From Kitasatospora sp. A2-31 (GTDB taxonomy: Bacteria > Actinomycetota > Actinomycetes > Streptomycetales > Streptomycetaceae), in the NCBI RefSeq assembly GCF_022288725.1, contig NZ_JAKNTA010000006.1:384460-448459 (forward strand): 64,000 nt of DNA, given 5' to 3'. How positions within the stretch are numbered: the stretch's first letter is position 1; every line of letters starts with the position of its first letter. A program made the position numbers and the translations under genes. Below are positions 44,807 through 53,187 of the stretch, piece by piece. The notes below the pieces were generated by a model. That model was not told the DNA's origin. It did not search any database and worked only from the letters and a program-made list of their open reading frames with translations.

Positions 44807-45720
44807 GAGGCCGGCGGCTGGATGTAGTCCTCCAGGCGGGCCACCGCGAAGCCCTGCTCCTGGATCCGGGCGAGCATCTCCCCGAACATCTGCGTCATGG
44901 TCTCGCCCTTGAGGTCCTTCGGGCCGCGGAAGTGGGCGAGCACGATGTCCCCGGGCCGCAGCTTCTTGTCGGCCGCCTGGTACTGCATGTCGTGGATCTG
45001 CATCGACTCGCGCCAGAGCACGACGGCCCGCGGCCCGCACTGCTGCACCGCGGTGTTCAGCGCCGGGGTGTTGGCGCCGTCCCCGTACGGCGGGCGGAAC
45101 AGCAGCGGCGCGGTGCCGTACTGCTGTGTGAGCGCGGACTGCGCGTCGCAGATCTCCGACTTCTGCTTCTCCGGCGCGACCTTGCTCATGATCGCGTGGT
45201 CCACGGTGTGGTTGTGGATGTGGTTGCCGAGCGCCTGGAGCGGTTTGAAGTAGCCGTAGTCGTCCTTGACGATGTCCCGGGTCAGAAACATCGAGACCGG
45301 CACCTTGAGGTCGGTCAGCATCTCGACGAACTTCGGGTCCTTCTCGGCGCCGTCGTCGATGGTGATGAAGACGACCTTGTCGGTGGTCTTCACGTCGCTG
45401 AAGACCGGGACGGGGCCGGTCTTCTGGAGCTTGACCGGCTTGTCGGCGGGCGCCGCCGGGGCCGGCGGCAGCGGCTTGAGGTTCCACTTCGCCCAGGCGG
45501 CCGCGTCCCCGGCCGCGGGCGCGGCCCCCGGCGTGGTGCCGGCCGGAGCCGGCGTCGGCCGTCCCGCGGTGGTTCCGGCGGACGGCGCGGCCGCCGACGC
45601 CGCGCCGCCGGCCGTGCCGGATCCGGTCGCGCCACCGCTGCCGCAGCCGGTGGCGGCGGCCAGGAGTACCAGTGCCCCCGCCGCGTACGTCCCCGCCCTG
45701 CCCCGCCCGTACCTCTTCAC
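44803..45720 (-). CDS. Polysaccharide deacetylase lipoprotein (NodB domain)
   Basis: 305 aa. Lipoprotein signal with lipobox ending at Cys26 (LAAATGC), then a long Ala/Pro/Gly linker and a NodB domain. Motif 1 is TIDDGA (Asp122-Asp123; TFDDG is usual), motif 2 is HNHTVDH (His171, His175 as metal ligands) and motif 3 is RPPYG (209-213). It probably removes acetyl groups from cell-wall or extracellular polysaccharide outside the membrane. It overlaps the convergent methyltransferase stop by 4 bp and has its own upstream promoter region. Confidence 0.9.
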   Translation of the reverse strand: MKRYGRGRAGTYAAGALVLLAAATGCGSGGATGSGTAGGAASAAAPSAGTTAGRPTPAPAGTTPGAAPAAGDAAAWAKWNLKPLPPAPAAPADKPVKLQKTGPVPVFSDVKTTDKVVFITIDDGAEKDPKFVEMLTDLKVPVSMFLTRDIVKDDYGYFKPLQALGNHIHNHTVDHAIMSKVAPEKQKSEICDAQSALTQQYGTAPLLFRPPYGDGANTPALNTAVQQCGPRAVVLWRESMQIHDMQYQAADKKLRPGDIVLAHFRGPKDLKGETMTQMFGEMLARIQEQGFAVARLEDYIQPPAS

Positions 45721-45762
45721 CGCGCCGCGCTCCCCGGTCCCGTTCAGCGATCTCTCAGCTAT

Positions 45763-45790
45763 GCACGGTAGCGGTCGGTCGTTCGGTTCC
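45763..45790 (-). promoter_or_regulatory. Possible ECF-type promoter of the deacetylase gene
   Basis: On the minus strand GGAACC, 17 bp, CGTGC, about 45-70 nt before the start. This resembles promoters of envelope-stress ECF sigma factors, which would suit a cell-wall enzyme. Match is partial. Confidence 0.3.
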
Positions 45791-45856
45791 CGGACAGGCC
45801 TGCGAGCGGCTACTCCGCCCCGGGGAGCGGGTCGGGCCCGTCGGGTGGACCGGGCC

Positions 45857-46123
45857 CTACTCCACGTGCTCGCTGGTGAAGGACCAGCGGTGCACCGGGC
45901 GGCCGAGCAGCTCGGCGGGCGGATCGGCGACCGGCACCGGCCGCTCCCCCGCCCACCAGGTGATCAGCAGCACGCGGTCCCCCGGGGCGCCGAGCAGCTC
46001 GGTGCGGACGAGTCCGGCCGAGCCGCGCAGCGCGGGCAGCGCCGTCCCGCGCACCCAGGCGGCCAGCTCGGCCCCGCGCCCGTCGGCGGCCCGGGCCTCC
46101 CACATGGCGGCGGTGGTGGTCAC
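45857..46123 (-). CDS. Small ABM-like protein
   Basis: 88 aa. Sequence (AAMWEARAADGRGAELAAWV ... VLLITWW) has the pattern of a dimeric ferredoxin-like antibiotic-biosynthesis-monooxygenase (ABM) fold, though no active-site residue can be assigned. The GTG start overlaps the tsaD stop as GTGA, so it is translationally coupled and the last gene of the tsaB-rimI-tsaD run. Function unknown; it may be a small binding or degradation protein. Confidence 0.75.
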   Translation of the reverse strand: MTTTAAMWEARAADGRGAELAAWVRGTALPALRGSAGLVRTELLGAPGDRVLLITWWAGERPVPVADPPAELLGRPVHRWSFTSEHVE

Positions 46124-47226
46124 CGGCCGCCGCCGCCCAGCGCGTCGTACGCCTGGCCGTGGACGTCGCCGTGCCCGACCGATGCGGCCGGCACGTGCAC
46201 GTCGGTGACGGGCAGCGAGGAGTCCGCCGACAGGTCGAAGGAGGAGGGCGCGCGGTCGCGCCAGACCATCTCGGCGCCCAGCGCGGCGACCATGGCGCCG
46301 TTGTCGGTGCACAGGCCGGGACGCGGCACCCGCAGCCGGATGCCGGCCCGGTCGCAGCGCTGCTGGGCCATCTCGCGCAGCCGCGAGTTGGCCGCCACCC
46401 CGCCGCCGATCATCAGGTGGTCCACGCCGTTGTCCTTGCAGGCCTTGACCGCCTTGCGGGTGAGCACGTCGGTGACCGCCTCCTGGAAGGAGGCCGCCAC
46501 GTCGGCGATCGGCACGTCCTCGCCGGACCGGCGCTTGGCCTCGACCCAGCGGGCGACGGCGGTCTTCAGGCCGGAGAAGGAGAAGTCGTACTCCGGGTCC
46601 TTCGGGCCGGTCAGGCCGCGCGGGAAGGCGATCGCCTTCCGGTCGCCCTCTCGGGCGGTGCGGTCGACCACCGGACCGCCCGGGAAGCCCAGGCCGAGCA
46701 CCCGGGCCACCTTGTCGAAGGCCTCGCCGGCCGCGTCGTCGATGGTCGCGCCGAGCGGGCGGACGTCGCTGGTGATGTCCTCGCTGAGCAGCAGCGAGGA
46801 GTGCCCGCCGGAGACCAGCAGGGCCATCGTCGGCGACGGCAGCCGGCCGTGCTCCAGCTGGTCCACGCAGATGTGCGAGGCGAGGTGGTTGACCCCGTAC
46901 AGCGGCTTGTCCAGCGCCCAGGCGTAGGCCTTGGCGGCGCTGACGCCGACCAGAAGCGCACCTGCCAGGCCCGGGCCGGCGGTGACGGCGATGCCGTCCA
47001 GGTCGCTCGCCTTGACCCCGGCGGTGTCCAGGGCGCGCTGGATGGTCGGGACCATCGCCTCCAGGTGCGCGCGGCTGGCGATCTCGGGCACCACACCGCC
47101 GAACCGGGCGTGGTCGTTGACGCTGGAGGCCACCGCGTCGGCGAGCAGCGTGGTGCCGCGCACGATCCCGACGCCGGTCTCGTCGCAGGAGGTCTCGATG
47201 CCGAGGACGAGCGGTTCGTCAGCCAT
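46120..47226 (-). CDS. tsaD: tRNA N6-threonylcarbamoyladenosine transferase TsaD
   Basis: 368 aa. Transfers the threonylcarbamoyl group to A37 of ANN-decoding tRNAs, in a complex with TsaB and TsaE. ASKHA-type fold with IETSCDETGVGIV at the N-terminus, the metal-binding HLASHI motif, LVSGGHSSL and the GGGVAANSRLR signature. Its start overlaps the end of rimI by 8 nt. It belongs to the tsaB-rimI-tsaD-ABM operon; tsaE lies 2.6 kb to the right, separated by other genes. Confidence 0.97.
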   Translation of the reverse strand: MADEPLVLGIETSCDETGVGIVRGTTLLADAVASSVNDHARFGGVVPEIASRAHLEAMVPTIQRALDTAGVKASDLDGIAVTAGPGLAGALLVGVSAAKAYAWALDKPLYGVNHLASHICVDQLEHGRLPSPTMALLVSGGHSSLLLSEDITSDVRPLGATIDDAAGEAFDKVARVLGLGFPGGPVVDRTAREGDRKAIAFPRGLTGPKDPEYDFSFSGLKTAVARWVEAKRRSGEDVPIADVAASFQEAVTDVLTRKAVKACKDNGVDHLMIGGGVAANSRLREMAQQRCDRAGIRLRVPRPGLCTDNGAMVAALGAEMVWRDRAPSSFDLSADSSLPVTDVHVPAASVGHGDVHGQAYDALGGGGR

Positions 47227-47848
47227 GGCGGGTTTCCTTCAGGTCCTTCGGTTCGATGCTTGGGTGGTCGAGGCGCATCACCAGCGCGTCGACGTCGGCC
47301 GGCTGGTAGTAGCCGCGCCGGATGCCGACCGGTTCGAAGCCGAACCGCTCGTAGAGCCGCTGGGCGCGCGGGTTGTCGACCCGCACCTCCAGCAGCAGCT
47401 CGGCGCAGCCGCGCCGGGCGGCCTCCCGGATCAGGTCGGCGAGCAGCGCCGCGCCGAGGCCGGAGCCCTGGTGGCGCACGTCGACGGCGATGGTCTGCAC
47501 GTCGCCCTCGCCGGCCACGGCCATCAGGCCGGCGTAGCCGACGATCGCGCCGTCCGGGGCGGTGGCGACGGTGAAGTGCCGGGTGCCGCCGGGGTGGGTG
47601 TCGGCCAGCTCGGACCAGAACATCCCGGCGGACCAGGCGTCCTCCGGGAAGAGCTCCAGCTCCAGCTCCATCACCGGGGCGATGTCCCACCAGCGCATCG
47701 GCCGCAGGGTCACGGCCCCGGCGCCGGGAGCGCCGGCCGTACGGGAGTCGGCAGGGGCCACCCCGGCGGCAGCGGTCGAGGTGCGGGCGGCGGGCTCGGC
47801 GGTCCCGGGGGCGCCGGCGCCGGGCGCGCTCACGCCTGGGGCGCTCAC
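47219..47848 (-). CDS. rimI: Ribosomal protein S18 alanine N-acetyltransferase RimI
   Basis: GNAT acetyltransferase, 209 aa from the GTG that overlaps the tsaB stop (GTGA). The core runs from VTLRPMRWWDI, through the acetyl-CoA loop VRHQGSGLGAALL and LEVRVDNPRAQRLYERFGF. The first 45 residues are a low-complexity Ala/Gly/Pro stretch (VSAPG twice) not seen in typical RimI of about 160 aa. A start at GTG 47713 would give 164 aa and family length but lacks a good ribosome binding site. Genes for TsaB, RimI and TsaD are commonly clustered. Confidence 0.88.
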   Translation of the reverse strand: MSAPGVSAPGAGAPGTAEPAARTSTAAAGVAPADSRTAGAPGAGAVTLRPMRWWDIAPVMELELELFPEDAWSAGMFWSELADTHPGGTRHFTVATAPDGAIVGYAGLMAVAGEGDVQTIAVDVRHQGSGLGAALLADLIREAARRGCAELLLEVRVDNPRAQRLYERFGFEPVGIRRGYYQPADVDALVMRLDHPSIEPKDLKETRHG

Positions 47849-48498
47849 GCCGGGAGCACCGCCTTGTAGCCGGCGGGCACCTGGGCGTCCGGGCGGCGCA
47901 GGTACAGCGGCGCGTTGGGCAGCAGCTCGCGCCCGGCGGCCAGCTCGGCGGCGGCGAAGGCGGCCAGCGCGCCGGCCGACACGTGCTCGGGTCCGTGCGC
48001 ACCGGGGAACGTGTCCGGGTAGAGCAGCGCGCCCGCGCCGACCGCGCGCGGCTGCGGCGACAGCTCGGCCGGGCGGTCCACACCCGGGCCCTCGGTACGG
48101 CGGCCGTCGGCGTCGTACGAGGCCCAGTAGACCTCCTTGCGGCGCGCGTCGGTGGCCACCGTGAACGGGCCGGTGAGTCCTTCGGTGCGGGCCTGGTGCG
48201 CGATCGCGTCCAGGGTGCAGACGCCGTGCACGGGCAGGCCGAGCGCGTGGCCGAGCGCGGCGGCGGTGACCAGGCCGACCCGGAGGCCGGTGTAGGGGCC
48301 CGGGCCGACGCCGACGGCGATGCCGGTCAGCCGGTGCTTGTCGACACCGGCCGACTGCAGCACCCGGTCGATGGCGGGCAGGAGCAGTTCGCCGTGGCGT
48401 CTGGCGTCGACCTGGTCGGTCTCGGCGAGCACGGTCGTCCCGTCGTGGACGGCCGCGGTGACGGCGGGGGTAGCGGTGTCGAACGCGAGCAGCAGCAC
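47845..48498 (-). CDS. tsaB: tRNA t6A biosynthesis protein TsaB
   Basis: 217 aa ASKHA-like partner of TsaD, without its own catalytic activity. Shows LLLAFDTATPAVTAAVHDG, the RRHGELLLPAI segment and VGVGPGPYTGLRVGL. Start is GTG; TAACCT lies about 7 nt upstream with no ribosome binding site, so the operon is probably read from a leaderless mRNA. First gene of tsaB-rimI-tsaD-ABM. Confidence 0.95.
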   Translation of the reverse strand: MLLLAFDTATPAVTAAVHDGTTVLAETDQVDARRHGELLLPAIDRVLQSAGVDKHRLTGIAVGVGPGPYTGLRVGLVTAAALGHALGLPVHGVCTLDAIAHQARTEGLTGPFTVATDARRKEVYWASYDADGRRTEGPGVDRPAELSPQPRAVGAGALLYPDTFPGAHGPEHVSAGALAAFAAAELAAGRELLPNAPLYLRRPDAQVPAGYKAVLPA

Positions 48499-48723
48499 GG
48501 GTCAAGGTTAGACCGGTCGGCGCGGCGGGCGGTTGGCGGTCCTCGGCCGCACGGTCGGCGCTCCCCGGTCGGCGCTCCTTCGCAGGACCGCCGCAGGTCA
48601 CCGCCGGCCCGCGGATCGGCCTGGCGTACGGCTTCGGAACACACGTCCTACGTGGTGCGGGTCCGAGCACGCGGACCTGGCACGATAAGGCCGACGGGTT
48701 TTGGGACGGCGGTGGGAGCACAC

Positions 48724-49305
48724 GTGGCGAAGATGGGTCCTGGAGTGGTGGTCACGGGGCTGACCCTGGGGGCCCTGGCGGTGGTGAGCCTGCTGGCCTT
48801 CCAGGCCAACGGTGCCCAGGAGCGCGCGGGCGCCACCCGCCCGACGGCGAGCGTCACCGCCTCGACGAGCGGACCGGCGGCCACGGCCACCCCGACCGCC
48901 TCGGCCACCCCGACCGTCCCGGCGCTGCCCGCCACCTCGGGCACCGGGCTGCGGGTCGTCTACTCGGTCGGCAGCCACCACGTCTGGCTGGTCGACCCGA
49001 AGAAGAACCCGCAGGTGGTGGCCGCCTTCCCGGTCACCCCGGGCTCGGTGGAGCCGAATCCGGGCAGCTACCCGGTCTACAGCCGCACGCCCACCACCAC
49101 GGGCACCGACGGCCGTCAGATCGAGCACGTGGTGCGGTTCGCCCAGCAGAACGGGGTGGTGTTCGGCTTCAGCGCGGCCGTGGACGGAGCCACGCCGACC
49201 GCCGATCCGAAGGCCAAGACCGGCGGCATCCGCAGCAGCCGGGCGGACGGCCAGCTGATCTGGGACTTCGCGCCGAACGGCACCAAGGTGGTCGTGATCG
49301 CCTGA
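48724..49305 (+). CDS. Membrane-anchored protein with degenerate YkuD-like domain
   Basis: 193 aa. One N-terminal membrane helix (about 7-27), a Thr/Ala/Pro linker and a C-terminal beta-rich domain. The end (TGGIRSSRADGQLIWDF then NGTKVVVI) lines up with the L,D-transpeptidase YkuD signature SHGCxRM ... D ... GTxVxI, but the catalytic His and Cys are missing (Cys position is Gly167 or 168). It is therefore probably a non-catalytic wall-associated protein; this is inferred from motif shape. Start is GTG with GGGAG 7 nt upstream. It is divergent from tsaB. Confidence 0.8.
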   Translation: MAKMGPGVVVTGLTLGALAVVSLLAFQANGAQERAGATRPTASVTASTSGPAATATPTASATPTVPALPATSGTGLRVVYSVGSHHVWLVDPKKNPQVVAAFPVTPGSVEPNPGSYPVYSRTPTTTGTDGRQIEHVVRFAQQNGVVFGFSAAVDGATPTADPKAKTGGIRSSRADGQLIWDFAPNGTKVVVIA

Positions 49306-49391
49306 GGCCCGGCAGGGGCCGCGCGGGCGCGTACCGGCACGCGGACGAGGGCCGAGCGTCACCCTCCGGGACGAGCGTCGAGCGCCGGATC

Positions 49392-49436
49392 CACGTGACC
49401 CGGGTTCACGTGACCCGGGTTCACGTGACCCGGGTT
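49392..49436. repeat. Three perfect 15-bp tandem repeats
   Basis: Three copies of CACGTGACCCGGGTT followed by related CCCGGGTTCAGGCG units to about 49483. Each unit contains the palindromes CACGTG and ACCCGGGT. The array lies between the converging YkuD-like and small-ORF genes. Confidence 0.92.
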
Positions 49437-49477
49437 CAGGCGGCCCGTTCCGAGCGCCCGGGTTCAGGCGCCCGGGT

Positions 49478-49690
49478 TCAGGCGGCGCGCCTGGTCTCGG
49501 CCGCCGGTGCCTCGGCGCCGGCCTCGGAGCGCTCCGCGCCCTCACCGCGCTCCGGCGGGGTGGAGACCGCCTCCGCGGCCGCGCACGCGGCCAGCAGGGC
49601 TCGCATCGACCCGCCCGGAACGCTGCGGGCGGGCTCTCCGGCCCCGGCGCCGCGCGGCGCGCGCTCCGGGGCGGGGGTGGTGCTCGACAT
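49478..49690 (-). CDS. Small hypothetical protein (70 aa)
   Basis: 70 aa, acidic and Ala-rich, with a central hydrophobic patch (MRALLAACAAAEAVSTPP) and no recognised domain. A GGGAGG ribosome binding site stands 4 nt before the ATG, and an iron-box-like palindrome lies just upstream. Codon-position bias is compatible with coding. Similar short proteins with LLAACAAA-VSTPP occur in Streptomyces, by recall. The gene is probably real but its role is unknown; iron regulation is a hypothesis. Confidence 0.6.
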   Translation of the reverse strand: MSSTTPAPERAPRGAGAGEPARSVPGGSMRALLAACAAAEAVSTPPERGEGAERSEAGAEAPAAETRRAA

Positions 49691-49698
49691 GGCGCCTC

Positions 49699-49719
49699 CC
49701 TAGTTAGGCAGACCTAACC
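49699..49719 (-). promoter_or_regulatory. Possible iron box (DmdR1/IdeR type)
   Basis: Dyad GTTAGG-N4-CCTAAC immediately upstream of the 70-aa gene. Compared with the recalled 19-bp DtxR-family consensus TTAGGTTAGGCTAACCTAA, about 13 positions agree. It stands in an otherwise GC-rich spacer. Confidence 0.45.
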
Positions 49720-49860
49720 GCAGCACCCATCCCATCACGCCCGGTCCCCCGCCCGCAACACTTTGCCGACAGCTTGTCGGCAAGAGCCCGCCGCGGCCGG
49801 CCGGGGTCCGTCCGAACGGGAGGGGCGGGCCGACCGGCCCCACCCGCGGCGGGAGCCCGC

Positions 49861-50358
49861 TCAGGCCAGCGCGTCCAGCTCGACCCCGTCCCAGCGCGAC
49901 CCGAGCCCGGTCAGCACCACCCGGCGCGGGTCGTGGTCGTCCCCGTTCGCCGTGTCGCCGAGCGCCCGCTCGATCCGGACCTCCAGCCGGTCCTCGGACA
50001 GCCGCTCGACCTTGCCCTCACCCCACTCGACCACCACCACGGACTCCGGCAGCGAGACGTCCAGGTCGAGGTCCTCCATCTCGTCCAGGTCGCCGCCGAG
50101 CCGGTACGCGTCCACGTGGACCAGCGCCGGGCCACCCACCAGCGACGGGTGGACCCGGGCGATCACGAAGGTCGGCGAGGTGACGGCGCCGCGCACCTGC
50201 AGCCCCTCCCCCAGCCCGCGGGTCAGCGTCGTCTTCCCCGCGCCCAGCTCACCGGAGAGCAGCACGAGGTCCCCCGGCCTCAGCAGCGCGGCGAGCTCCC
50301 GGCCGAGCCGGCCCATCCGCTCGGGAGTGGCGACGGTGAGAGTGGCGTGCGAGCCCAT
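49861..50358 (-). CDS. tsaE: tRNA t6A biosynthesis ATPase TsaE
   Basis: 165 aa P-loop ATPase that resets the TsaB-TsaD complex. Walker A is GELGAGKTTLTRG, preceded by RPGDLVLLS, and the switch region TSPTFVIARVH plus HVDAYRL are intact; the Trp-containing VVVEWGEG motif is present. ATG at 50358 is used although its GAAGGG element is rather far upstream. In many actinobacteria tsaE directly precedes tsaB; here a YkuD-like gene and a 70-aa gene intervene. Confidence 0.95.
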   Translation of the reverse strand: MGSHATLTVATPERMGRLGRELAALLRPGDLVLLSGELGAGKTTLTRGLGEGLQVRGAVTSPTFVIARVHPSLVGGPALVHVDAYRLGGDLDEMEDLDLDVSLPESVVVVEWGEGKVERLSEDRLEVRIERALGDTANGDDHDPRRVVLTGLGSRWDGVELDALA

Positions 50359-50655
50359 GCGCGAATCAAGCCCTTCGGTCCGGACGGCGGCGCACCGACC
50401 ACCGGGCGCCCCCGCTACGGTGCCACATCCCCGCGCGGCCGTGCTCCGGACCCGCTCCGTCCCGGAGTGCCCTGGTTTGACACCCCCACTCAAGATCGAC
50501 ATCCCACCCCGCTCCCAGACGACTCCCAGGGTGCCTATAGCGTCCTGCTTCTGTTCCCCGTTCCGGACCGGCGTGAGGCCTTGCTTCGTACCGGTCCGAA
50601 CCCCTGCGCCCGGGCCCCCCGACGGCCCGGCCGACCCCATGAGGTCACGCTCCCC

Positions 50656-51795
50656 ATGAAGCTCCGTCGCGGTCTCGCGATTTCCGCGGTCGCCGCCCTG
50701 GCGTCCGCCTCCGTCATCGCCGCCGCCCCCGCCGCCCTCGCCGCCCCGCAGAGCACGGCCGCCGCCGCCTCCGCGGCCGAGTACGACGTCCACCCGCGCC
50801 TGACGGTCAAGAACCTCCCCGCCCAGATCACCGCCGGCGGTGCCGCGGCGACCTTCACGGTCGAGATCGAGAACACCGTCCACCGGGACATCGTGTTCCT
50901 GCCCTTCATCGGCACCGGCGCGGACCACTCCCCGCTGTACGCCAAGCGCCAGAAGCTCCAGTACCAGGACGTGGACACGAAGGTCTGGCACGACGCCTCC
51001 TACGTCACGCCGGAGGACGAGGCCTACCCGGTCGCCCTGCTCGGCCCGATGAAGGACGGTGTCGAGGCCGACGACGCCTACCTGTTCCTGCCCGAGGGCG
51101 AGACCCTGAGCATCCAGGTCCGGCTCTCCCTGACCGGCGAGGCCGTCGCGGACACCGCGGCCCTGCAGTTCGTCACCACCTCCTTCGACCTGGAGTCGGC
51201 CGAGCCGCTGCCGGTCGCCTCCGTGAGCGAGCCGGTCTGGTTCACCATCACCTCGCCGGGCGGCGGGACGGCCTCGCCGTCCGCGACGGCCAAGCCCACC
51301 GCGACGGCCACGGCGTCCCCGTCGGCCTCCGCCTCGGCCACCGCCACCGCGACGGCGACCGCCACCGCCACGGCGACGGCGACGGCGACGGCCTCGGCCA
51401 GCCCGAGCGCGTCGGCGACCGGCTCGCACACCGCCACGCCGAGCGCCCCGGCCACCGCGAGCGCCACTGCGAGCGCCGGCGGCTCCGCCAAGCCCGCGCC
51501 GACCACCCCCGCGGCGACCGCCGCCGCCACGCCGGCCGTGACCGCCTCCGGCAGCAGGGTCGTCCCGGCCGCGCACGTCACCCCGCTCGCGGCCAAGGCG
51601 CCGAAGCCGTCCGCCGACACGGTGGCCAAGGCCAGGACGAAGGCCGCCAAGCGCCCGTCCGGCGGCGCCAACCTGGCGACCACCGGTGGGGGTGACGACA
51701 CCACCGCGATCGCCCTGGCCGGTGGAGCCGTCCTGACCGCCGGCGCCGGCACGCTGTTCGTGCTGCGCCGCCGCAAGGGCAACGCGAACGCCTGA
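50656..51795 (+). CDS. Sortase-anchored surface protein (LATTG)
   Basis: 379 aa. Sec signal peptide (residues 1-29, cleavage near ALA-A), a folded domain of about 170 residues (DVHPRLTVKNLPAQI ... VWFTITS), then an Ala/Thr/Ser/Pro stalk with long AT repeats (about 205-300) and a C-terminal sorting signal: LATTG (340-344), hydrophobic helix and RRRKG tail. LAXTG is the class E sortase motif of Streptomyces, used for chaplins and other wall proteins. The N-terminal domain is not recognised. Upstream, TTGACA at 50477 lacks a good -10. Confidence 0.88.
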   Translation: MKLRRGLAISAVAALASASVIAAAPAALAAPQSTAAAASAAEYDVHPRLTVKNLPAQITAGGAAATFTVEIENTVHRDIVFLPFIGTGADHSPLYAKRQKLQYQDVDTKVWHDASYVTPEDEAYPVALLGPMKDGVEADDAYLFLPEGETLSIQVRLSLTGEAVADTAALQFVTTSFDLESAEPLPVASVSEPVWFTITSPGGGTASPSATAKPTATATASPSASASATATATATATATATATATASASPSASATGSHTATPSAPATASATASAGGSAKPAPTTPAATAAATPAVTASGSRVVPAAHVTPLAAKAPKPSADTVAKARTKAAKRPSGGANLATTGGGDDTTAIALAGGAVLTAGAGTLFVLRRRKGNANA

Positions 51796-51844
51796 CGCCT
51801 CGCCGGCGCCCGGCACGGCCGCCTGCCGCGGCCGCCCACGGACC

Positions 51845-51881
51845 GGTGGCCCGGGCCCTCGTCAGGAGGGCCCGGGCCACC
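51845..51881. terminator. Bidirectional hairpin terminator
   Basis: Perfect 15-bp stem (GGTGGCCCGGGCCCT and its complement) with a 7-nt loop between the converging surface-protein and alpha/beta-hydrolase genes. Confidence 0.85.
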
Positions 51882-51972
51882 TGGCGTTCGGGGCGGATCC
51901 ACAGCTCGCCGGGCGCCGGCGACGTTCGAGCCGGGCGCGTTCGAGCCGGTCGCGTTCGGACCGGCGCGCCGC

Positions 51973-53187
51973 TCAGGCCAGCCGGGACACCGAGAGCGGC
52001 AGCGGGGCCGTCCGGCGGTAATCGACCGCCCGCCCGAGCAGCGCGGCCAGGCGCCGGTCGACGAGGTCGGGCCGCTCCAGCATCACCAGGTGCCCGGCCT
52101 CCTCGATCAGCAGCAGCTCGGCGCCGGGCAGCTGCCGGGCCATCGCCTCGCTGTGGCCGGGCGGGGTCAGCAGGTCCTTGGTGCCGGTCAGCACCAGGGT
52201 GGGGATGCCGTGCAGGGCGGCCAGCGCCTCGGTCTTCTCGTGCGCCCCGAAGACCGGGTAGAACTCGGCCACCACGTCGATCGGGGTGGCGTCGAGCAGC
52301 TGCTCGGCGAACCGGACCACGCCCGGGTCGACGTCCTTCCCGCCGAAGGAGAACTTCCGGTAGAAGACGGCGCTCACCTCCGCCCCCAGCCGCCGCGTCG
52401 CCTCCACGAGCTCCACCTGGCGGCCGAGCAGCTTCACCACACCGGGCGCGATCTTCTTGAACAGCTTGGCGCCCGCCGACGGCAGGCCGAGGGTGACGGC
52501 CTCCCAGTTCCCGGCCATGGTGCCGATCAGCGCGACTGCGGCGACCCGCTCCCGGAACAGCTCCGGGTGCTGGTCCGCGAGGGCCATCACCGTCATGCCG
52601 CCCATCGAGTGGCCGACCAGGACGAGCGGCCCGGTCGGCGCGACCGCGTCGATCACGGCCTTGAGGTCCCCGCCCAGCTGGTCGATGCTCGCGGGCTCGC
52701 CGGCCAGGTACGAGCGGGAGCGCTCGGAGCGGCCGTGGCTGCGCTGGTCCCAGAAGACCAGCCGCATGCCCTCGCGCAGGGCGGCCCGCTGGAAGTGCCA
52801 GCTGTCCTGGTTGAGGCAGTAGCCGTGGCAGAAGACGACGGTGAGCGGCGGCCGGTCGCCGTCGACGGGCTCGTCCGGGCCGGTGCCGTCCAGCTCGACG
52901 TAGAGCTCGGTGCCGTCGGCGGCGGTCACCGTCTGCGGGCGGCCGCGCAGCGAGCCGTACGGGGCGTTGGCGTCCAGCTCGGCACGGGCCCGGCGCCTGG
53001 TCGCCCGGTGGACCGTCAGGCGCTCGATCGCCACGCCTGCGGCCGCCCCGGCCGCGACCACGCCGACCGAGATGCCGATCAGGCCCGCCCGGCTCACCCC
53101 CGACGCCCCGCCCACCGCCTTGGCCACCGACGCCACGGGACCGAGCGGACCCGCCGGGCCGGAGCCGGAGCCGGGCTCCTCGCTCAT
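51973..53187 (-). CDS. Alpha/beta hydrolase with N-terminal membrane segment
   Basis: 404 aa. An N-terminal Gly/Ala-rich hydrophobic segment (about 25-52) is followed by an alpha/beta-hydrolase fold: oxyanion region VFCHGYCLN, nucleophile elbow GHSMGG, acid in GTKDLLTP and His in EEAGHLVML. Substrate is unknown; esterase or thioesterase-like activity is possible. The ATG overlaps the alr stop (ATGA), so translation is coupled to alanine racemase. This alr-hydrolase pairing, usually followed by tsaE, is common in actinobacteria. Confidence 0.9.
   Translation of the reverse strand: MSEEPGSGSGPAGPLGPVASVAKAVGGASGVSRAGLIGISVGVVAAGAAAGVAIERLTVHRATRRRARAELDANAPYGSLRGRPQTVTAADGTELYVELDGTGPDEPVDGDRPPLTVVFCHGYCLNQDSWHFQRAALREGMRLVFWDQRSHGRSERSRSYLAGEPASIDQLGGDLKAVIDAVAPTGPLVLVGHSMGGMTVMALADQHPELFRERVAAVALIGTMAGNWEAVTLGLPSAGAKLFKKIAPGVVKLLGRQVELVEATRRLGAEVSAVFYRKFSFGGKDVDPGVVRFAEQLLDATPIDVVAEFYPVFGAHEKTEALAALHGIPTLVLTGTKDLLTPPGHSEAMARQLPGAELLLIEEAGHLVMLERPDLVDRRLAALLGRAVDYRRTAPLPLSVSRLA

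Noticed and set aside
49395..49703. 102-codon plus-strand frame over the 15-bp repeats
   Set aside because: Antisense to the 70-aa gene, which has the better ribosome binding site and promoter context.
50477..50505. Promoter starting at TTGACA before the surface-protein gene
   Set aside because: No acceptable -10 at 16-18 bp; it would be followed by CATCCC only.
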